From contig NZ_NHOU01000018.1 in NCBI RefSeq assembly GCF_002179555.1, forward strand, positions 1 to 64,000: a stretch of 64,000 bases of DNA, read 5' to 3'. Below the pieces are notes generated by a model. That model searched no databases, was not told the DNA's origin, and saw only the letters and a list, made by a program, of their open reading frames with translations. The translations under genes and the position numbers were made by a program. The DNA comes from Salinicola salarius. Lineage in GTDB: Bacteria > Pseudomonadota > Gammaproteobacteria > Pseudomonadales > Halomonadaceae. Below, piece by piece: positions 17,068 to 25,172 of this stretch; position 1 is the stretch's first letter; each line of letters opens with the position of its first letter.

Positions 17068-17691
17068 ATGGAGTGGGATTTCCTGCTGGTGTTCCTGCCA
17101 GCCTGCTTCGCGCTGAACATGGCATTCGGCCCCAACAATCTGCTGGCGACGACGAATGCGGCTCGTGTCGGGCCGCTGAAGGCCATCATCGCCTCGTCCG
17201 GCCGGATCGCGGCGTTCACTCCCATGATCGCCATAGCGGGCGTCGGGCTGGGCACGTTGCTGACGACTTCCATGTGGTTTTTCATCGTCGTGAAGTGGGC
17301 GGGGGCGCTGTACCTGGCATGGCTCGGGCTCAAGCTGCTGATGAGCAAGCCGCAGTCGGCGATCATCGAGGGCGGGCAGCCCCAGTCGATGCGTTCGCTG
17401 ATCCGCCAGGAGTTTCTGGTGGCGGCCGGCAATCCCAAGGCGATCCTGATTTTCACGGCGTTCCTGCCGCAGTTCGTGGTGCCCGAACACTACGCCTTGA
17501 GCTTCACCATTACGGGTGCGCTGTTTCTGGTCATGGAGGTGGTGGCGATCGCGATCTATGCCGTGCTGGGCAGCAAGATCGGCCGCTATCTGCGCAATGG
17601 CAAGGCGATGCAGTGGTTCAACCGTGTCAGTGGTGCGTTGATGGTCGTCTTCAGCATCGGCCTGCTGGCGATGAAGCGGCCAACTGGCTGA
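17068..17691 (+). CDS. LysE/RhtB-family amino acid exporter
   Basis: A 207-residue membrane protein with six hydrophobic segments. The N-terminal motif FGPNNLLATTNAARVGPLKA (residues 20-39) is the LysE/RhtB signature, and AGNPKAILIFTAFLPQF near 117 is the second conserved block. Members export amino acids or related metabolites; the substrate is not readable. It has an AAGGA ribosome binding site and native base composition, and lies just outside the island. Confidence 0.88.
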   Translation: MEWDFLLVFLPACFALNMAFGPNNLLATTNAARVGPLKAIIASSGRIAAFTPMIAIAGVGLGTLLTTSMWFFIVVKWAGALYLAWLGLKLLMSKPQSAIIEGGQPQSMRSLIRQEFLVAAGNPKAILIFTAFLPQFVVPEHYALSFTITGALFLVMEVVAIAIYAVLGSKIGRYLRNGKAMQWFNRVSGALMVVFSIGLLAMKRPTG

Positions 17692-18008
17692 GATCGCCTC
17701 CTGCGGCCTTCCCGATGCCTGGCCGTGGCGGGTGAACGGCGCTCGTAGGGCGCTTGTCGTCCAGCGTCGCGCCCCGGCTCCGGGCCTGGCGAGAGGCCGC
17801 GACCACATATTTTTGGTTTTCGATGAACATAGCTGTTGACTAACACCTGGCGAGGGCGCAGACTGGCCGCCAGTTGGTTAGCAAGTCGCATATTGTCAGT
17901 TGCACTCGAATCATTCGGTAGCCTGGTTATATCCCCTTGTTTTACCCACTATCTCGGGTAGCACCCGGCAATCGTAATTACGCGCTAAGCGCATAAGGAA
18001 TTCGGAAC
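17692..18008. other. Long region upstream of cspA, likely including its 5' leader
   Basis: There is no gene in these 317 bases. The sequence changes from GC-rich to AT-rich towards cspA. Cold-shock genes commonly have long structured leaders, but I see no decisive cold-box motif or confident -35/-10 pair. Confidence 0.4.
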
Positions 18009-18212
18009 ATGGCAACTGGCACAGTTAAGTGGTTCAACGACACTAAAGGCTTTGGCTTCATTTCTCCGGCAGACGGTGGCGACGACCTGTTCGCACACTT
18101 CTCCGAGATCCAGGCTGACGGCTTCAAATCTCTGCAGGACGGTCAGGAAGTTTCTTTCGACGTCACTCAGGGCAAGAAAGGTCTTCAGGCTGCTAACATC
18201 AAGCCGCTCTAA
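18009..18212 (+). CDS. cspA: Cold-shock protein, CspA family
   Basis: A 67-residue single cold-shock domain that binds single-stranded RNA or DNA and acts as an RNA chaperone. Both RNA-binding motifs are present: KGFGFI (RNP1, residues 14-19) and DLFAHF (RNP2, 27-32). Several CspA paralogues are usual in this group, so the exact member is not fixed. It has an AAGGA start signal and a strong terminator immediately downstream. Confidence 0.94.
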   Translation: MATGTVKWFNDTKGFGFISPADGGDDLFAHFSEIQADGFKSLQDGQEVSFDVTQGKKGLQAANIKPL

Positions 18213-18255
18213 GACTTCCGGTAGATCCTTCGCCCTAGGGCGATAGAGCTTCCAG

Positions 18256-18289
18256 CACCAAGGCCCGCTAACGCGGGCCTTGGTGTTTT
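18256..18289 (+). terminator. Strong terminator after cspA
   Basis: A perfect 13-bp stem, CACCAAGGCCCGC at 18,256-18,268 with GCGGGCCTTGGTG at 18,273-18,285, has loop TAAC and is followed by TTTTC. Confidence 0.93.
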
Positions 18290-18320
18290 CGTGTGCGTGA
18301 AATGTGGCATACAAATGAAG

Positions 18321-18348
18321 CGAGCCAGCCGATCACTCGGCTGGCTCG
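18321..18348 (-). terminator. Terminator after the L31 paralogue
   Basis: A perfect 12-bp stem, CGAGCCAGCCGA and its complement, has loop TCAC and lies 23 bases past the L31 stop. Reading leftwards it is followed by CTTCATTTGT, a weak T tract. Confidence 0.75.
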
Positions 18349-18371
18349 TTGCCGTTGGGTGAGTGCTCGGC

Positions 18372-18635
18372 TCAGCTCTGGCGGCGCGTTGCGATGCTGC
18401 CGAACCGGCGCTTGAACTGCGCGGCGCGACCTTCGGTGCCGACTTCGCGCTGCTTGCCGGTATAGAACGGGTGCGAGGCCGAGGAGATATCGAGCTGGAC
18501 GAGAGGGTAGGTGTTGCCATCTTCCCATTCGATGGTTTCCGTCGAGCTCATGGTCGAGCCAATCTTGAAGTAGTGGTTGACGCTGGTGTCGTGGAAGATG
18601 ACCTGACGATAGTCAGGATGGATGCCTGCTTTCAT
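18372..18635 (-). CDS. rpmE2: Ribosomal protein L31 type B (zinc-independent paralogue)
   Basis: An 87-residue L31 of the C-minus type: it has the typical KAGIHPDYR start, [12 protein letters not shown] and RFKRRFG-like end, but no cysteines. Such paralogues replace zinc-binding L31 when zinc is scarce, freeing zinc from ribosomes. This fits the perfect Zur-type operator 28 bases upstream of the start. A strong AGGAGA ribosome binding site precedes the ATG. Confidence 0.95.
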   Translation of the reverse strand: MKAGIHPDYRQVIFHDTSVNHYFKIGSTMSSTETIEWEDGNTYPLVQLDISSASHPFYTGKQREVGTEGRAAQFKRRFGSIATRRQS

Positions 18636-18662
18636 GAGATTCTCCTGTTGATCGATTCAGTA

Positions 18663-18679
18663 ATGTTATTACATAACAT
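18663..18679. promoter_or_regulatory. Zur-type operator upstream of rpmE2
   Basis: ATGTTAT-TAC-ATAACAT is a perfect 7-bp inverted repeat with a 3-base spacer, in the rpmE2 promoter. It has the same core as the zinT operator at 9,052-9,068, so both genes should be repressed by Zur when zinc is sufficient. Confidence 0.82.
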
Positions 18680-18791
18680 ATGATGGGGCAAATGGGTTCG
18701 TCATCAGCAGCCATGGCTGGGCACGCTTGTGCGAAAAGCAACGCGATCCGCTATCATCGCGTCTCTTCCAGCAGCCAGATAGCTACCGTTC

Positions 18792-19097
18792 ATGCACAAC
18801 CTCTACATCCCCGTCATCGCGATTCTGGCGGCTTTTGCCATTATCTTCGGCGGACAGGCCATCTCGGACAGTCGCGTCGATGACGAGATCAAATCCTTGA
18901 TTTCAAAGCAACTTGGCGTCGACAGCGAAATCGAGTTACAGGCGATGAAAGAGGTTCAGAAGGGGTATGGCATGTGCGGCCAGTACCGGATCGCCGACCA
19001 AGGGCAGCGGTTCGTGCCTTTCTACTATAGCAAGGTCAACGAGCGTGTGACGCTGGACGCCGATGCCGAGCGGTATCGACGTCACTGCGGTAGCTGA
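18792..19097 (+). CDS. Small membrane-anchored hypothetical protein
   Basis: A 101-residue protein with one N-terminal hydrophobic segment (about residues 5-24) followed by a soluble domain with two cysteines (near 62 and 99). I do not recognise a family. The start lacks a strong ribosome binding site. It converges with the next minus-strand gene, 10 bases apart. Confidence 0.55.
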   Translation: MHNLYIPVIAILAAFAIIFGGQAISDSRVDDEIKSLISKQLGVDSEIELQAMKEVQKGYGMCGQYRIADQGQRFVPFYYSKVNERVTLDADAERYRRHCGS

Positions 19098-19107
19098 GGA
19101 AGGATAT

Positions 19108-19386
19108 TCAAATCTGTTGAAAGCGGTCGATGCGTTCGCGAATCGCGCTCTCGGGGCCGATGAGATTCTGGAGATCGGTTTCGGTCAAGCCGATGTTCTG
19201 ATGGCCTCGAGCAATCGAGGTGTAGTTTTCCCCTTCGCGGATGGCTTCCTCGACCAGTAGCGACAGTTCCTTGCGATCATGTAGCGAGGCCGGATCGTAG
19301 CTCTGGCGCGCACGCTGGAACTGGTTGGCCTGTTCTCTACGACAGCGCTGCAGCAGACTTTCGGTGATGAACGGCGTGCTTTTCAT
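19108..19386 (-). CDS. Hypothetical protein, 92 residues
   Basis: A small hydrophilic, helix-rich protein with many Glu, Arg and Gln residues and no signal peptide or membrane segment. A GAGGGGG lies about 10 bases before the ATG, which supports translation. No family is recognised; the centre (YTSIARGHQNIGLTETDLQ) could contain a small helix-turn-helix-like fold, but this is weak. Confidence 0.55.
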   Translation of the reverse strand: MKSTPFITESLLQRCRREQANQFQRARQSYDPASLHDRKELSLLVEEAIREGENYTSIARGHQNIGLTETDLQNLIGPESAIRERIDRFQQI

Positions 19387-19603
19387 GGACCGTACCCCCT
19401 CGGCGGCGAAGTTCCTCTAGAGATTAGAGCCCTTTCGAAGAACGCTACCATTGTCATTTGGGTGTAGAAGCGGTGCCGTCTCGGGGGGTGGCGAAGGTAG
19501 CACCATGGCTCTTCCCGGCGGTGGAAGCGCGGGGGCGGGCGGGGCGATTTTAGCAATAACGAATTTGCGGTCCTCGACCAAGGTCGGTAGGGTTTCGCCC
19601 TTC

Positions 19604-19624
19604 ATGCCTAACGAACCGATCTGA
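19604..19624 (+). CDS. Possible leader mini-ORF before BCCT carrier 1
   Basis: ATGCCTAACGAACCGATCTGA encodes a hexapeptide (MPNEPI) whose stop lies 2 bases before the carrier start. The carrier ATG itself has no Shine-Dalgarno sequence. The second carrier has a matching mini-ORF, which makes coupling by re-initiation plausible, though translation is not shown. Confidence 0.35.
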   Translation: MPNEPI

Positions 19625-19626
19625 AT

Positions 19627-21198
19627 ATGACCTCCGATAACAACATGCCGACGCCGCGTGGCCGGTTTGGCGATCCCGTGGTTCTGGTGCTGACCATTGG
19701 TTTCATCGTCGCCTTCGTGCTGCTTTCAGCCATTTCGCCGGGTGCCGTGACCGATGCCATTGGCGCGGGTTTCACCTGGACAGCGGGAACCTTCGGCAGT
19801 TTTTTCCAGTGGCTGTTGCTGTTGACGTTCTTCATCGCCATCGGCGTGGCGCTCTCGCCGGCCGGTCGTGCGCGGGTCGGCGGTACCGATCGCCCCGAGA
19901 TGAGCACGTTCAAGTGGATCTCGATCATTCTATGTACGCTGCTGGCCGGCGGCGGCGTGTTCTTCGCGGCGGGCGAGCCGGTCTACCACTTCGTGGTCAC
20001 GCCGCCTGCCTTCGATAGCGAACCCAACTCCGCAGCTGCCGTGCCACATGCCCTGGCACAGTCGTTCATGCACTGGGGTTTCCTGGCCTGGGCCGTACTC
20101 GGCACGCTGCCGGCCATCGTGCTGGCGCACCAGCACTATCATCGCGGCCTGCCGTTGCAGCCGCGCACGCTGCTGGCGCCGGTGCTTGGCGAGCGTCGTG
20201 TTCGCGGCGTGCTGGGCAGCGTTGTCGATGCGGTCTGCGTCATCGCGCTGGTGGCGGGAACGGTCGGGCCGATCGGCTTTCTCGCCACTCAGGTCAGCTT
20301 CGGCTTTCACGAGCTCTTCGGGATGGCGGACGGCTACGGCACCCAGCTGATCATCATGGCCGTGCTGGGCGCCGTCTACGTGACCTCGGCCGTCACGGGC
20401 ATCGATCGCGGCATCCAGATCCTCAGCCGCTTCAACGTGATGCTGGCGATGGCTATCGCTGCGGTCATCCTGCTCTTCGGGCCGACCCTGTTCCTCGTCG
20501 ATGCCTGGTTCCAGGGATTCGGCTCCTATCTGGGTTCGTTCTTCGAGATGGCCTCGATGACCGCCCAGACCGCGCCGGGCTGGTGGATGAAATGGTGGAC
20601 GGTGTTCTTCTTTGCCTGGTTCATCGGCTATGCGCCGCTGATGGCGATCTTCGTGGCACGGATCTCCAAGGGCCGCACCATTCGCGAGATGATCGTCGCG
20701 GTGGCGATCCTCGCGCCGCTGGCGACCACGGTGTGGTTCACGCTGCTCGGTGGTTCGGGCATCTTCTATCAGCTTCAGGGCCTCATTGATCTCAGCGAGC
20801 CGCTGCAGAACTTCCGTTTCGACGTTGCTACGCTGACGGTGGCCCAGGCGCTGCCGGGTGGGGTGTTCATGGCGCTGGCGATCCTGCTGCTGACCACGAT
20901 CTTCGTGGCGACCACGGGCGATTCGATGAGCTATGCCATTTCCGTGGTGTGCGCGGGGCACGATGAGCCCAAGCCGGCATTGCGCGCCTTCTGGGGCGTG
21001 GCGATGGCGTTGATGGCGGCGATCCTGTTGAAGATGGGCGCCGGCCAGATCAGCGTGCTCCAGCAGTTCATCGTCATCTCGGCGATTCCCGTCTCCCTGG
21101 TGCTGCTGCCGACCCTGTGGCACGGGCCGAAATCCGCCTACGCGATGGCGCGGGAGCAAGGGCTGCTGGGTGATACGGTGAGTGCCGTTCGGGACTGA
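19627..21198 (+). CDS. BCCT-family transporter, copy 1
   Basis: A 523-residue secondary carrier of the betaine/carnitine/choline family with about twelve membrane segments. Family features include GSFFEMASMT, WWTVFFFAWFIGYAP (residues 323-337), and ARISKGRTIREM just after it. The usual tryptophan-rich WGWWxSWxPF box in this segment is altered here to a phenylalanine-rich version, so substrate choice may differ from glycine betaine. Short N- and C-terminal tails argue against osmosensing like BetP. A close paralogue follows in tandem, about 170 bases away, sharing the opening FGDPVVLVLTIGF. Confidence 0.9.
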   Translation: MTSDNNMPTPRGRFGDPVVLVLTIGFIVAFVLLSAISPGAVTDAIGAGFTWTAGTFGSFFQWLLLLTFFIAIGVALSPAGRARVGGTDRPEMSTFKWISIILCTLLAGGGVFFAAGEPVYHFVVTPPAFDSEPNSAAAVPHALAQSFMHWGFLAWAVLGTLPAIVLAHQHYHRGLPLQPRTLLAPVLGERRVRGVLGSVVDAVCVIALVAGTVGPIGFLATQVSFGFHELFGMADGYGTQLIIMAVLGAVYVTSAVTGIDRGIQILSRFNVMLAMAIAAVILLFGPTLFLVDAWFQGFGSYLGSFFEMASMTAQTAPGWWMKWWTVFFFAWFIGYAPLMAIFVARISKGRTIREMIVAVAILAPLATTVWFTLLGGSGIFYQLQGLIDLSEPLQNFRFDVATLTVAQALPGGVFMALAILLLTTIFVATTGDSMSYAISVVCAGHDEPKPALRAFWGVAMALMAAILLKMGAGQISVLQQFIVISAIPVSLVLLPTLWHGPKSAYAMAREQGLLGDTVSAVRD

Positions 21199-21223
21199 CC
21201 GCGACCTCGTTCGATCGATGCGA

Positions 21224-21255
21224 CGCCCCCGGCAATCCGCTTGCCGGGGGCGTTT
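21224..21255 (+). terminator. Terminator between the two BCCT genes
   Basis: A perfect 12-bp stem, CGCCCCCGGCAA at 21,224-21,235 with TTGCCGGGGGCG at 21,241-21,252, is followed by TTT. The two carriers are therefore likely separate transcripts. Confidence 0.88.
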
Positions 21256-21342
21256 CTCGTTGGCGTGAAAGCGTCTTCGCCGCCGACTATCGATCGATTC
21301 GATTTGCCGCCGCACTCGCGTATCTGTAGTGTGGCGCGCTTC

Positions 21343-21366
21343 ATGCCTAAAGAATCCTCCCTTTGA
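21343..21366 (+). CDS. Possible leader mini-ORF before BCCT carrier 2
   Basis: ATGCCTAAAGAATCCTCC then CTTTGA encodes a heptapeptide (MPKESSL). Its stop is one base before the carrier ATG, and the carrier has no ribosome binding site of its own. The start ATGCCTAA-GAA is shared with the mini-ORF at 19,604. Confidence 0.35.
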   Translation: MPKESSL

Positions 21367-21367
21367 T

Positions 21368-22945
21368 ATGACCTCCGACACCAACGTGCCATCGACGCAG
21401 GGTGGCCGTTTTGGCGATCCCGTCGTACTTGTTCTGACCATCGGTTTCATTCTGATCTTTCTGTCGGCATCGGCGATCGCCCCCGATGCCGTCGCCCAGG
21501 TGATCGACGTCGCCTTTAGCTGGTCCGCCAGAACCTTCGGCAGTCTCATTCAGCTTCTGATGCTATTGATGTTTTTCATCGCCATCGGTGTGGCGGTCTC
21601 TCCGGCCGGGCGGGCGCGGATCGGTTCCCAGGACCGGCCCGACATGAGCACCTTCCGGTGGGTGTCGATCATCCTGTGCACGCTGCTGGCGGGCGGCGGC
21701 GTGTTCTTTGCCGCGGGCGAGCCGATCTATCATTTCGTGGTCACGCCGCCGGCGTTCGATTCCCAGCCCGGCACCGCCGATGCCGTGCCCGATGCGCTGG
21801 CGCAGGCGTTCTTCCACTGGGGCTTCACCGGCTGGGCGATTCTCGGCACGTTGCCGGTGGCGATCCTGTCGCATCAGCACTACCAGCGTGGCATGCCGCT
21901 GCAGCCGAGAACCCTGCTGGCGCCGATGCTGGGTGACCGGCTGGCGCGCGGCTTCCTGGGTGGCGTGGTCGATGCGATCTGCGCCATCGCCGTTACCGCC
22001 GGCACGGTGGGGCCGCTGGGCTTTCTGGCGACCCAGGTCAGCTTTGGCCTGCACGATCTGTTCGGTTTTCCGGGTGGCTACGAGGTTCAACTGGCCATCC
22101 TGGCCGGGCTGGGGGCGATCTACGTGACCTCGGCGGTGACCGGGATCGATCGCGGTATTCAGTTCCTGAGCCGCATGAACGTGATTCTGGCCATGGTGAT
22201 CGGTACGGCCATCCTGCTGTTCGGCCCGACGCAGTTCCTGGTCGACAGCTGGTTCCAGGGCTTCGGCACCTATCTCGGCAGTTTCTTCGAGATGTCGGCG
22301 ATGACCACGGTGACGGCATCGCCGGACTGGATGAAGTGGTGGACGGTGTTCTTCTTCGCCTGGTTCGTCGGCTTCGCGCCGCCCATGGCGATCTTCGTCA
22401 CGCGGATTTCCCGAGGCCGCACGATCCGCGAGATGATCATCGCCACCGCCGTGCTGGCGCCGATCGTCACCACGGTCTGGTTCACCCTGCTGGGCGGCTC
22501 GGGCATCTTCTACGAGCTCCAGGGCGCGATCGATCTCAGCCAGCCGCTGCAAAACTTCCAGTTCGACGTGGCGACCCTGACGGTGGCCCAGGCGCTGCCG
22601 GGCGGCACGTGGATGGCGCTGGCGATCCTGGTGCTGACGACGATCTTCGTCGCCACGACCGGGGATTCGATGAGCTACGCCGTCTCCGTGGTGTGTGCCG
22701 GTAACGATGATCCGGGCTCCGCGCTGCGGGCGTTCTGGGGCATTGTCTTCGCGCTGATGGCGGCGATCCTGCTGGGTATGGGGGAAGGGCAGGTCAGCGT
22801 GCTGCAGCAGTTCGTAGTGATTCCTGCCGTGCCGGTCGCGCTGGTGCTGATACCGACTCTGTGGCACGGGCCAAAGGCGGCCTACGCGATGGCGAGAGCG
22901 CAGGGCGTGCTGGACGATTCAAGAAGCGCGCCGGCGCCGCACTGA
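21368..22945 (+). CDS. BCCT-family transporter, copy 2
   Basis: A 525-residue BCCT carrier very similar over its whole length to copy 1, including TSAVTGIDRGIQ, WWTVFFFAWFVGFAPPMAIF and ARISRGRTIREM-type blocks (here TRISRGRTIREM). The same replacement of the tryptophan box is present, so both belong to one divergent subgroup. The ATG at 21,368 is chosen because it aligns with copy 1; an ATG 13 codons upstream at 21,329 adds non-homologous residues. Tandem duplication with later divergence is the simplest history. Confidence 0.9.
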   Translation: MTSDTNVPSTQGGRFGDPVVLVLTIGFILIFLSASAIAPDAVAQVIDVAFSWSARTFGSLIQLLMLLMFFIAIGVAVSPAGRARIGSQDRPDMSTFRWVSIILCTLLAGGGVFFAAGEPIYHFVVTPPAFDSQPGTADAVPDALAQAFFHWGFTGWAILGTLPVAILSHQHYQRGMPLQPRTLLAPMLGDRLARGFLGGVVDAICAIAVTAGTVGPLGFLATQVSFGLHDLFGFPGGYEVQLAILAGLGAIYVTSAVTGIDRGIQFLSRMNVILAMVIGTAILLFGPTQFLVDSWFQGFGTYLGSFFEMSAMTTVTASPDWMKWWTVFFFAWFVGFAPPMAIFVTRISRGRTIREMIIATAVLAPIVTTVWFTLLGGSGIFYELQGAIDLSQPLQNFQFDVATLTVAQALPGGTWMALAILVLTTIFVATTGDSMSYAVSVVCAGNDDPGSALRAFWGIVFALMAAILLGMGEGQVSVLQQFVVIPAVPVALVLIPTLWHGPKAAYAMARAQGVLDDSRSAPAPH

Positions 22946-22970
22946 CGCTTTTTCCAATGCCGGAAAGACG

Positions 22971-23002
22971 ACGCCCCCGACGGAGAGATCCGTCGGGGGC
23001 GT
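22971..23002 (+). terminator. Terminator after BCCT carrier 2
   Basis: A perfect 14-bp stem, ACGCCCCCGACGGA with TCCGTCGGGGGCGT, has loop GAGA. It resembles the terminator after copy 1, and the tail TGCTGTCT is only partly T-rich. Confidence 0.82.
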
Positions 23003-23057
23003 TGCTGTCTGGTCGGCCGCCATTGGCGCGGCGGCCGGCCTTGGACGGTCATGCGGT

Positions 23058-23531
23058 TCAGACAGTGACCGTCTCTGCGGTCGATGACGTTTCGGTCAGG
23101 CGGCGCTGGCTGCCGTTGATCGGAATCTGGCGCGGGCGCTGCTCTTCGGGCACGACGCGGAGCAGATCGACGATCAGCAGGCCGTTCTCGAGCCGGGCGC
23201 CCTGGACCTCGATATTCTCGTCGAGCCGGAACGACAGCTTGAAGGCGCGCTGGGCGATGCCCTGATGCAGATACTGCACCTTGTCGTCCTCCTGGCGCTC
23301 GCCCTTGCCGGCGGTGATCGTCAGCACGCGCTTCTCGACGTTGACGTCGAGCTCCTGCTCGGCGAAGCCCGCCGTGGCCACGGCGATACGGTAGTCGTTC
23401 TCGCCATGTTTCTCGACGTTGTACGGCGGGTAGCTGGGCACGTCGTTCTGCATCGCGGACTCGAACAGATCATTGAGACGGTCGAAGCCCACGGAGCGAC
23501 GGAACAGCGGAGAGAGTGACAGTGTGTTCAT
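23058..23531 (-). CDS. ibpA: Small heat-shock protein, Hsp20/IbpA type
   Basis: A 157-residue alpha-crystallin-domain chaperone that holds unfolding proteins for DnaK and ClpB. The N-terminus MNTLSLSPLFRRSVGFDRL matches IbpA. The crystallin domain runs from about residue 36 to 125, ending with GLLIVDLLRVVPEEQRP; the conserved GxLxI motif reads ENGLLIVDL. The final 20 residues are a polar Thr/Ser tail. A sigma-32 type promoter and a possible thermometer hairpin lie upstream. Confidence 0.93.
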   Translation of the reverse strand: MNTLSLSPLFRRSVGFDRLNDLFESAMQNDVPSYPPYNVEKHGENDYRIAVATAGFAEQELDVNVEKRVLTITAGKGERQEDDKVQYLHQGIAQRAFKLSFRLDENIEVQGARLENGLLIVDLLRVVPEEQRPRQIPINGSQRRLTETSSTAETVTV

Positions 23532-23539
23532 GGTACTAA

Positions 23540-23556
23540 CCTCCTGATTGACAGCG
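23540..23556 (-). promoter_or_regulatory. Possible ROSE-like RNA thermometer hairpin
   Basis: In the ibpA leader RNA, CGCUG (23,552-23,556) can pair with CAGGAGG containing the Shine-Dalgarno sequence, giving G-C, U-A, C-G and a G-G opposition. This GCU/AGG arrangement with a G-G pair is the hallmark of ROSE thermometers in ibpA leaders. The helix is short and the rest of the leader has not been folded. Confidence 0.4.
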
Positions 23557-23720
23557 AAGTCCGGAAATACGTCATCGATGCGTGCGCCTTGCGCGGTATC
23601 CCGCTCGGCGATGTATGGCGATATTTCCGTGGTCTACGCAGACCCGCTTGGCGGCATCTGCCGTCGAGGGGAGTGGCGCATCGACGATGCCGTCCTGAGT
23701 TGCCCGCTCGACATTATGTT

Positions 23721-23748
23721 AAATAGGGCCGTCGAATCCGTTTTCAAG
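23721..23748 (-). promoter_or_regulatory. Sigma-32 type heat-shock promoter of ibpA
   Basis: Reading leftwards, CTTGAAAA (23,741-23,748) is followed after about 12 bases by CCCTATTT (23,721-23,728). This is close to the sigma-32 consensus CTTGAAA and CCCCATNT. It predicts a leader of roughly 180 bases before the ibpA start. Confidence 0.75.
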
Positions 23749-23890
23749 CGGTCGATGCAAAAATTCGTGAAAGCGAATCCGCCAAAAAACCGATAAGGCC
23801 CGAAACCGGCGTGGTTGCCGGTCTCGAGCGCTATATGGAGATGCCGGAGCGGGTTTCAAGTGTCCGCTGTCGGCGGGAGATCGACTCGAT

Positions 23891-25105
23891 CTAGCCGAAC
23901 AGCTGCCCGGCGATGCGCAGCCCGGCGACCCAGGTCGCGATGGCGGAGCCGAGGCTCGAGAGCAGGAAGACCAGCAGCGTGCGGGCGACCCGGTTGCGCC
24001 ACCAGCCGCGCCAGTGGCTGACGTCGCTGCGTAGCCGCGAGAAGTCTCCGACGGTGGGGCGGCGCAGGTAGAGCTCGACCCCGGCGGTCACGAAGCCGAC
24101 GCCGATCGTCGGGTTGAGCGAGGTCAGCGGCGCGCCGACGAAGGCCGCGGCGATCGTCAGCGGGTGGCCCAGCGCGATCAGCGCGCCCAGGGCGGAGAAG
24201 CTGCCGTTGATCAGCACCCATTCGCCCACCAGTGACCAGCCGAGGGAGGTGTCGCGGCTGAAGCCGATGGCGAAGCCGGTCAGCACCAGCGCGACGATCA
24301 CCCAGGGAATCGCTTTCCACCAGCGCGAACGGGGCGCGGTCGACTCCAGGTTGGCACGTTCCTGGATCACGGCATCCAGCGCTGGCGGCTGGCGATTCAG
24401 GGTCTCGAGGTGATCCTTCATGCCCTTGAGGTGGCCGGCGCCGATCACCACCAGCACGCGCTTCGATTCGCCGTCGGGCAGTTCCTCGATCAGCTTGAGC
24501 GCCATGTAGCGGTCGCGCTCGGTAATCAAGGGTTCGTAGAGCGTCTGGGACTGTTCGGCGAACTCGGCGAAGGTGGATTCGAGCACGTCGCCCTGCTTGA
24601 GTTTCTCGATCTCCTCGCTGGAGACCTTCTGCCGCGACAGCACGCTGCCCAGCAGTCCGGAGATCAGGCTGAAGCGCTTGTACCAGGGCACGTTCTGGTA
24701 GATGCGCTTGAGGGTGACGCCGATCTCGCGGTCGATCAGGTAGAGCGGCAGCCCCGCTCGCTGGGTCTCCTTGACCGCCGTGCGCATTTCCGCGCCGGGT
24801 TCGATCCCGGACTGTTCGGCCACGCGCTGCTGGAAGGCGCCCAGCGCGAGGCTGGCGGCGACCATGCCCGCCTTGCCCTGCTTGAGCACCTGGAACAGAT
24901 CGAGCTTGGCCATGGCGTTGGGCTGGACCAGGCTCTGGTAGCGGGAGGTGCAGAGTTCGATCGCGACGGCGTCGAATTCGCCGGAGCGAATCAGTTCGCG
25001 AACCTCGTCGGCGCTGGCCTGGGAAACGTGGGCGGTGCCCAGAAGCGTCAGGTGGTGATCGGCGAGTTCGGCGGTCTCGCGAGGTCCGGCGGCGGTGTCA
25101 GACAT
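23891..25105 (-). CDS. TraB/PrgY-family membrane protein
   Basis: A 404-residue protein. The N-terminal TraB domain (about 15-240) shows LLGTAHVSQASADEV, the acidic block VAIELCTSRYQ, and VLVVIGAGHLKGM with conserved His, all features of the TIKI/TraB/PrgY putative metalloprotease fold. The C-terminal 150 residues hold several membrane segments (near 265-285, 300-325, 330-350 and 380-400). Enterococcal relatives shut down peptide pheromone; the role in Gram-negatives is unknown. It is a single gene. Confidence 0.85.
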   Translation of the reverse strand: MSDTAAGPRETAELADHHLTLLGTAHVSQASADEVRELIRSGEFDAVAIELCTSRYQSLVQPNAMAKLDLFQVLKQGKAGMVAASLALGAFQQRVAEQSGIEPGAEMRTAVKETQRAGLPLYLIDREIGVTLKRIYQNVPWYKRFSLISGLLGSVLSRQKVSSEEIEKLKQGDVLESTFAEFAEQSQTLYEPLITERDRYMALKLIEELPDGESKRVLVVIGAGHLKGMKDHLETLNRQPPALDAVIQERANLESTAPRSRWWKAIPWVIVALVLTGFAIGFSRDTSLGWSLVGEWVLINGSFSALGALIALGHPLTIAAAFVGAPLTSLNPTIGVGFVTAGVELYLRRPTVGDFSRLRSDVSHWRGWWRNRVARTLLVFLLSSLGSAIATWVAGLRIAGQLFG

Positions 25106-25172
25106 CTAGGGGCGTTCCAAGACTGAAAGGACTGAAGGATAGTCGCCCCATATTGCACGTCACGCCGCCAAT

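Noticed and set aside
19930..21549. 539-codon minus-strand frame opposite BCCT copy 1
   Set aside because: It is Arg/His/Gln/Asp-rich in the way typical of antisense frames over membrane-protein genes, and a similar frame appears opposite BCCT copy 2.
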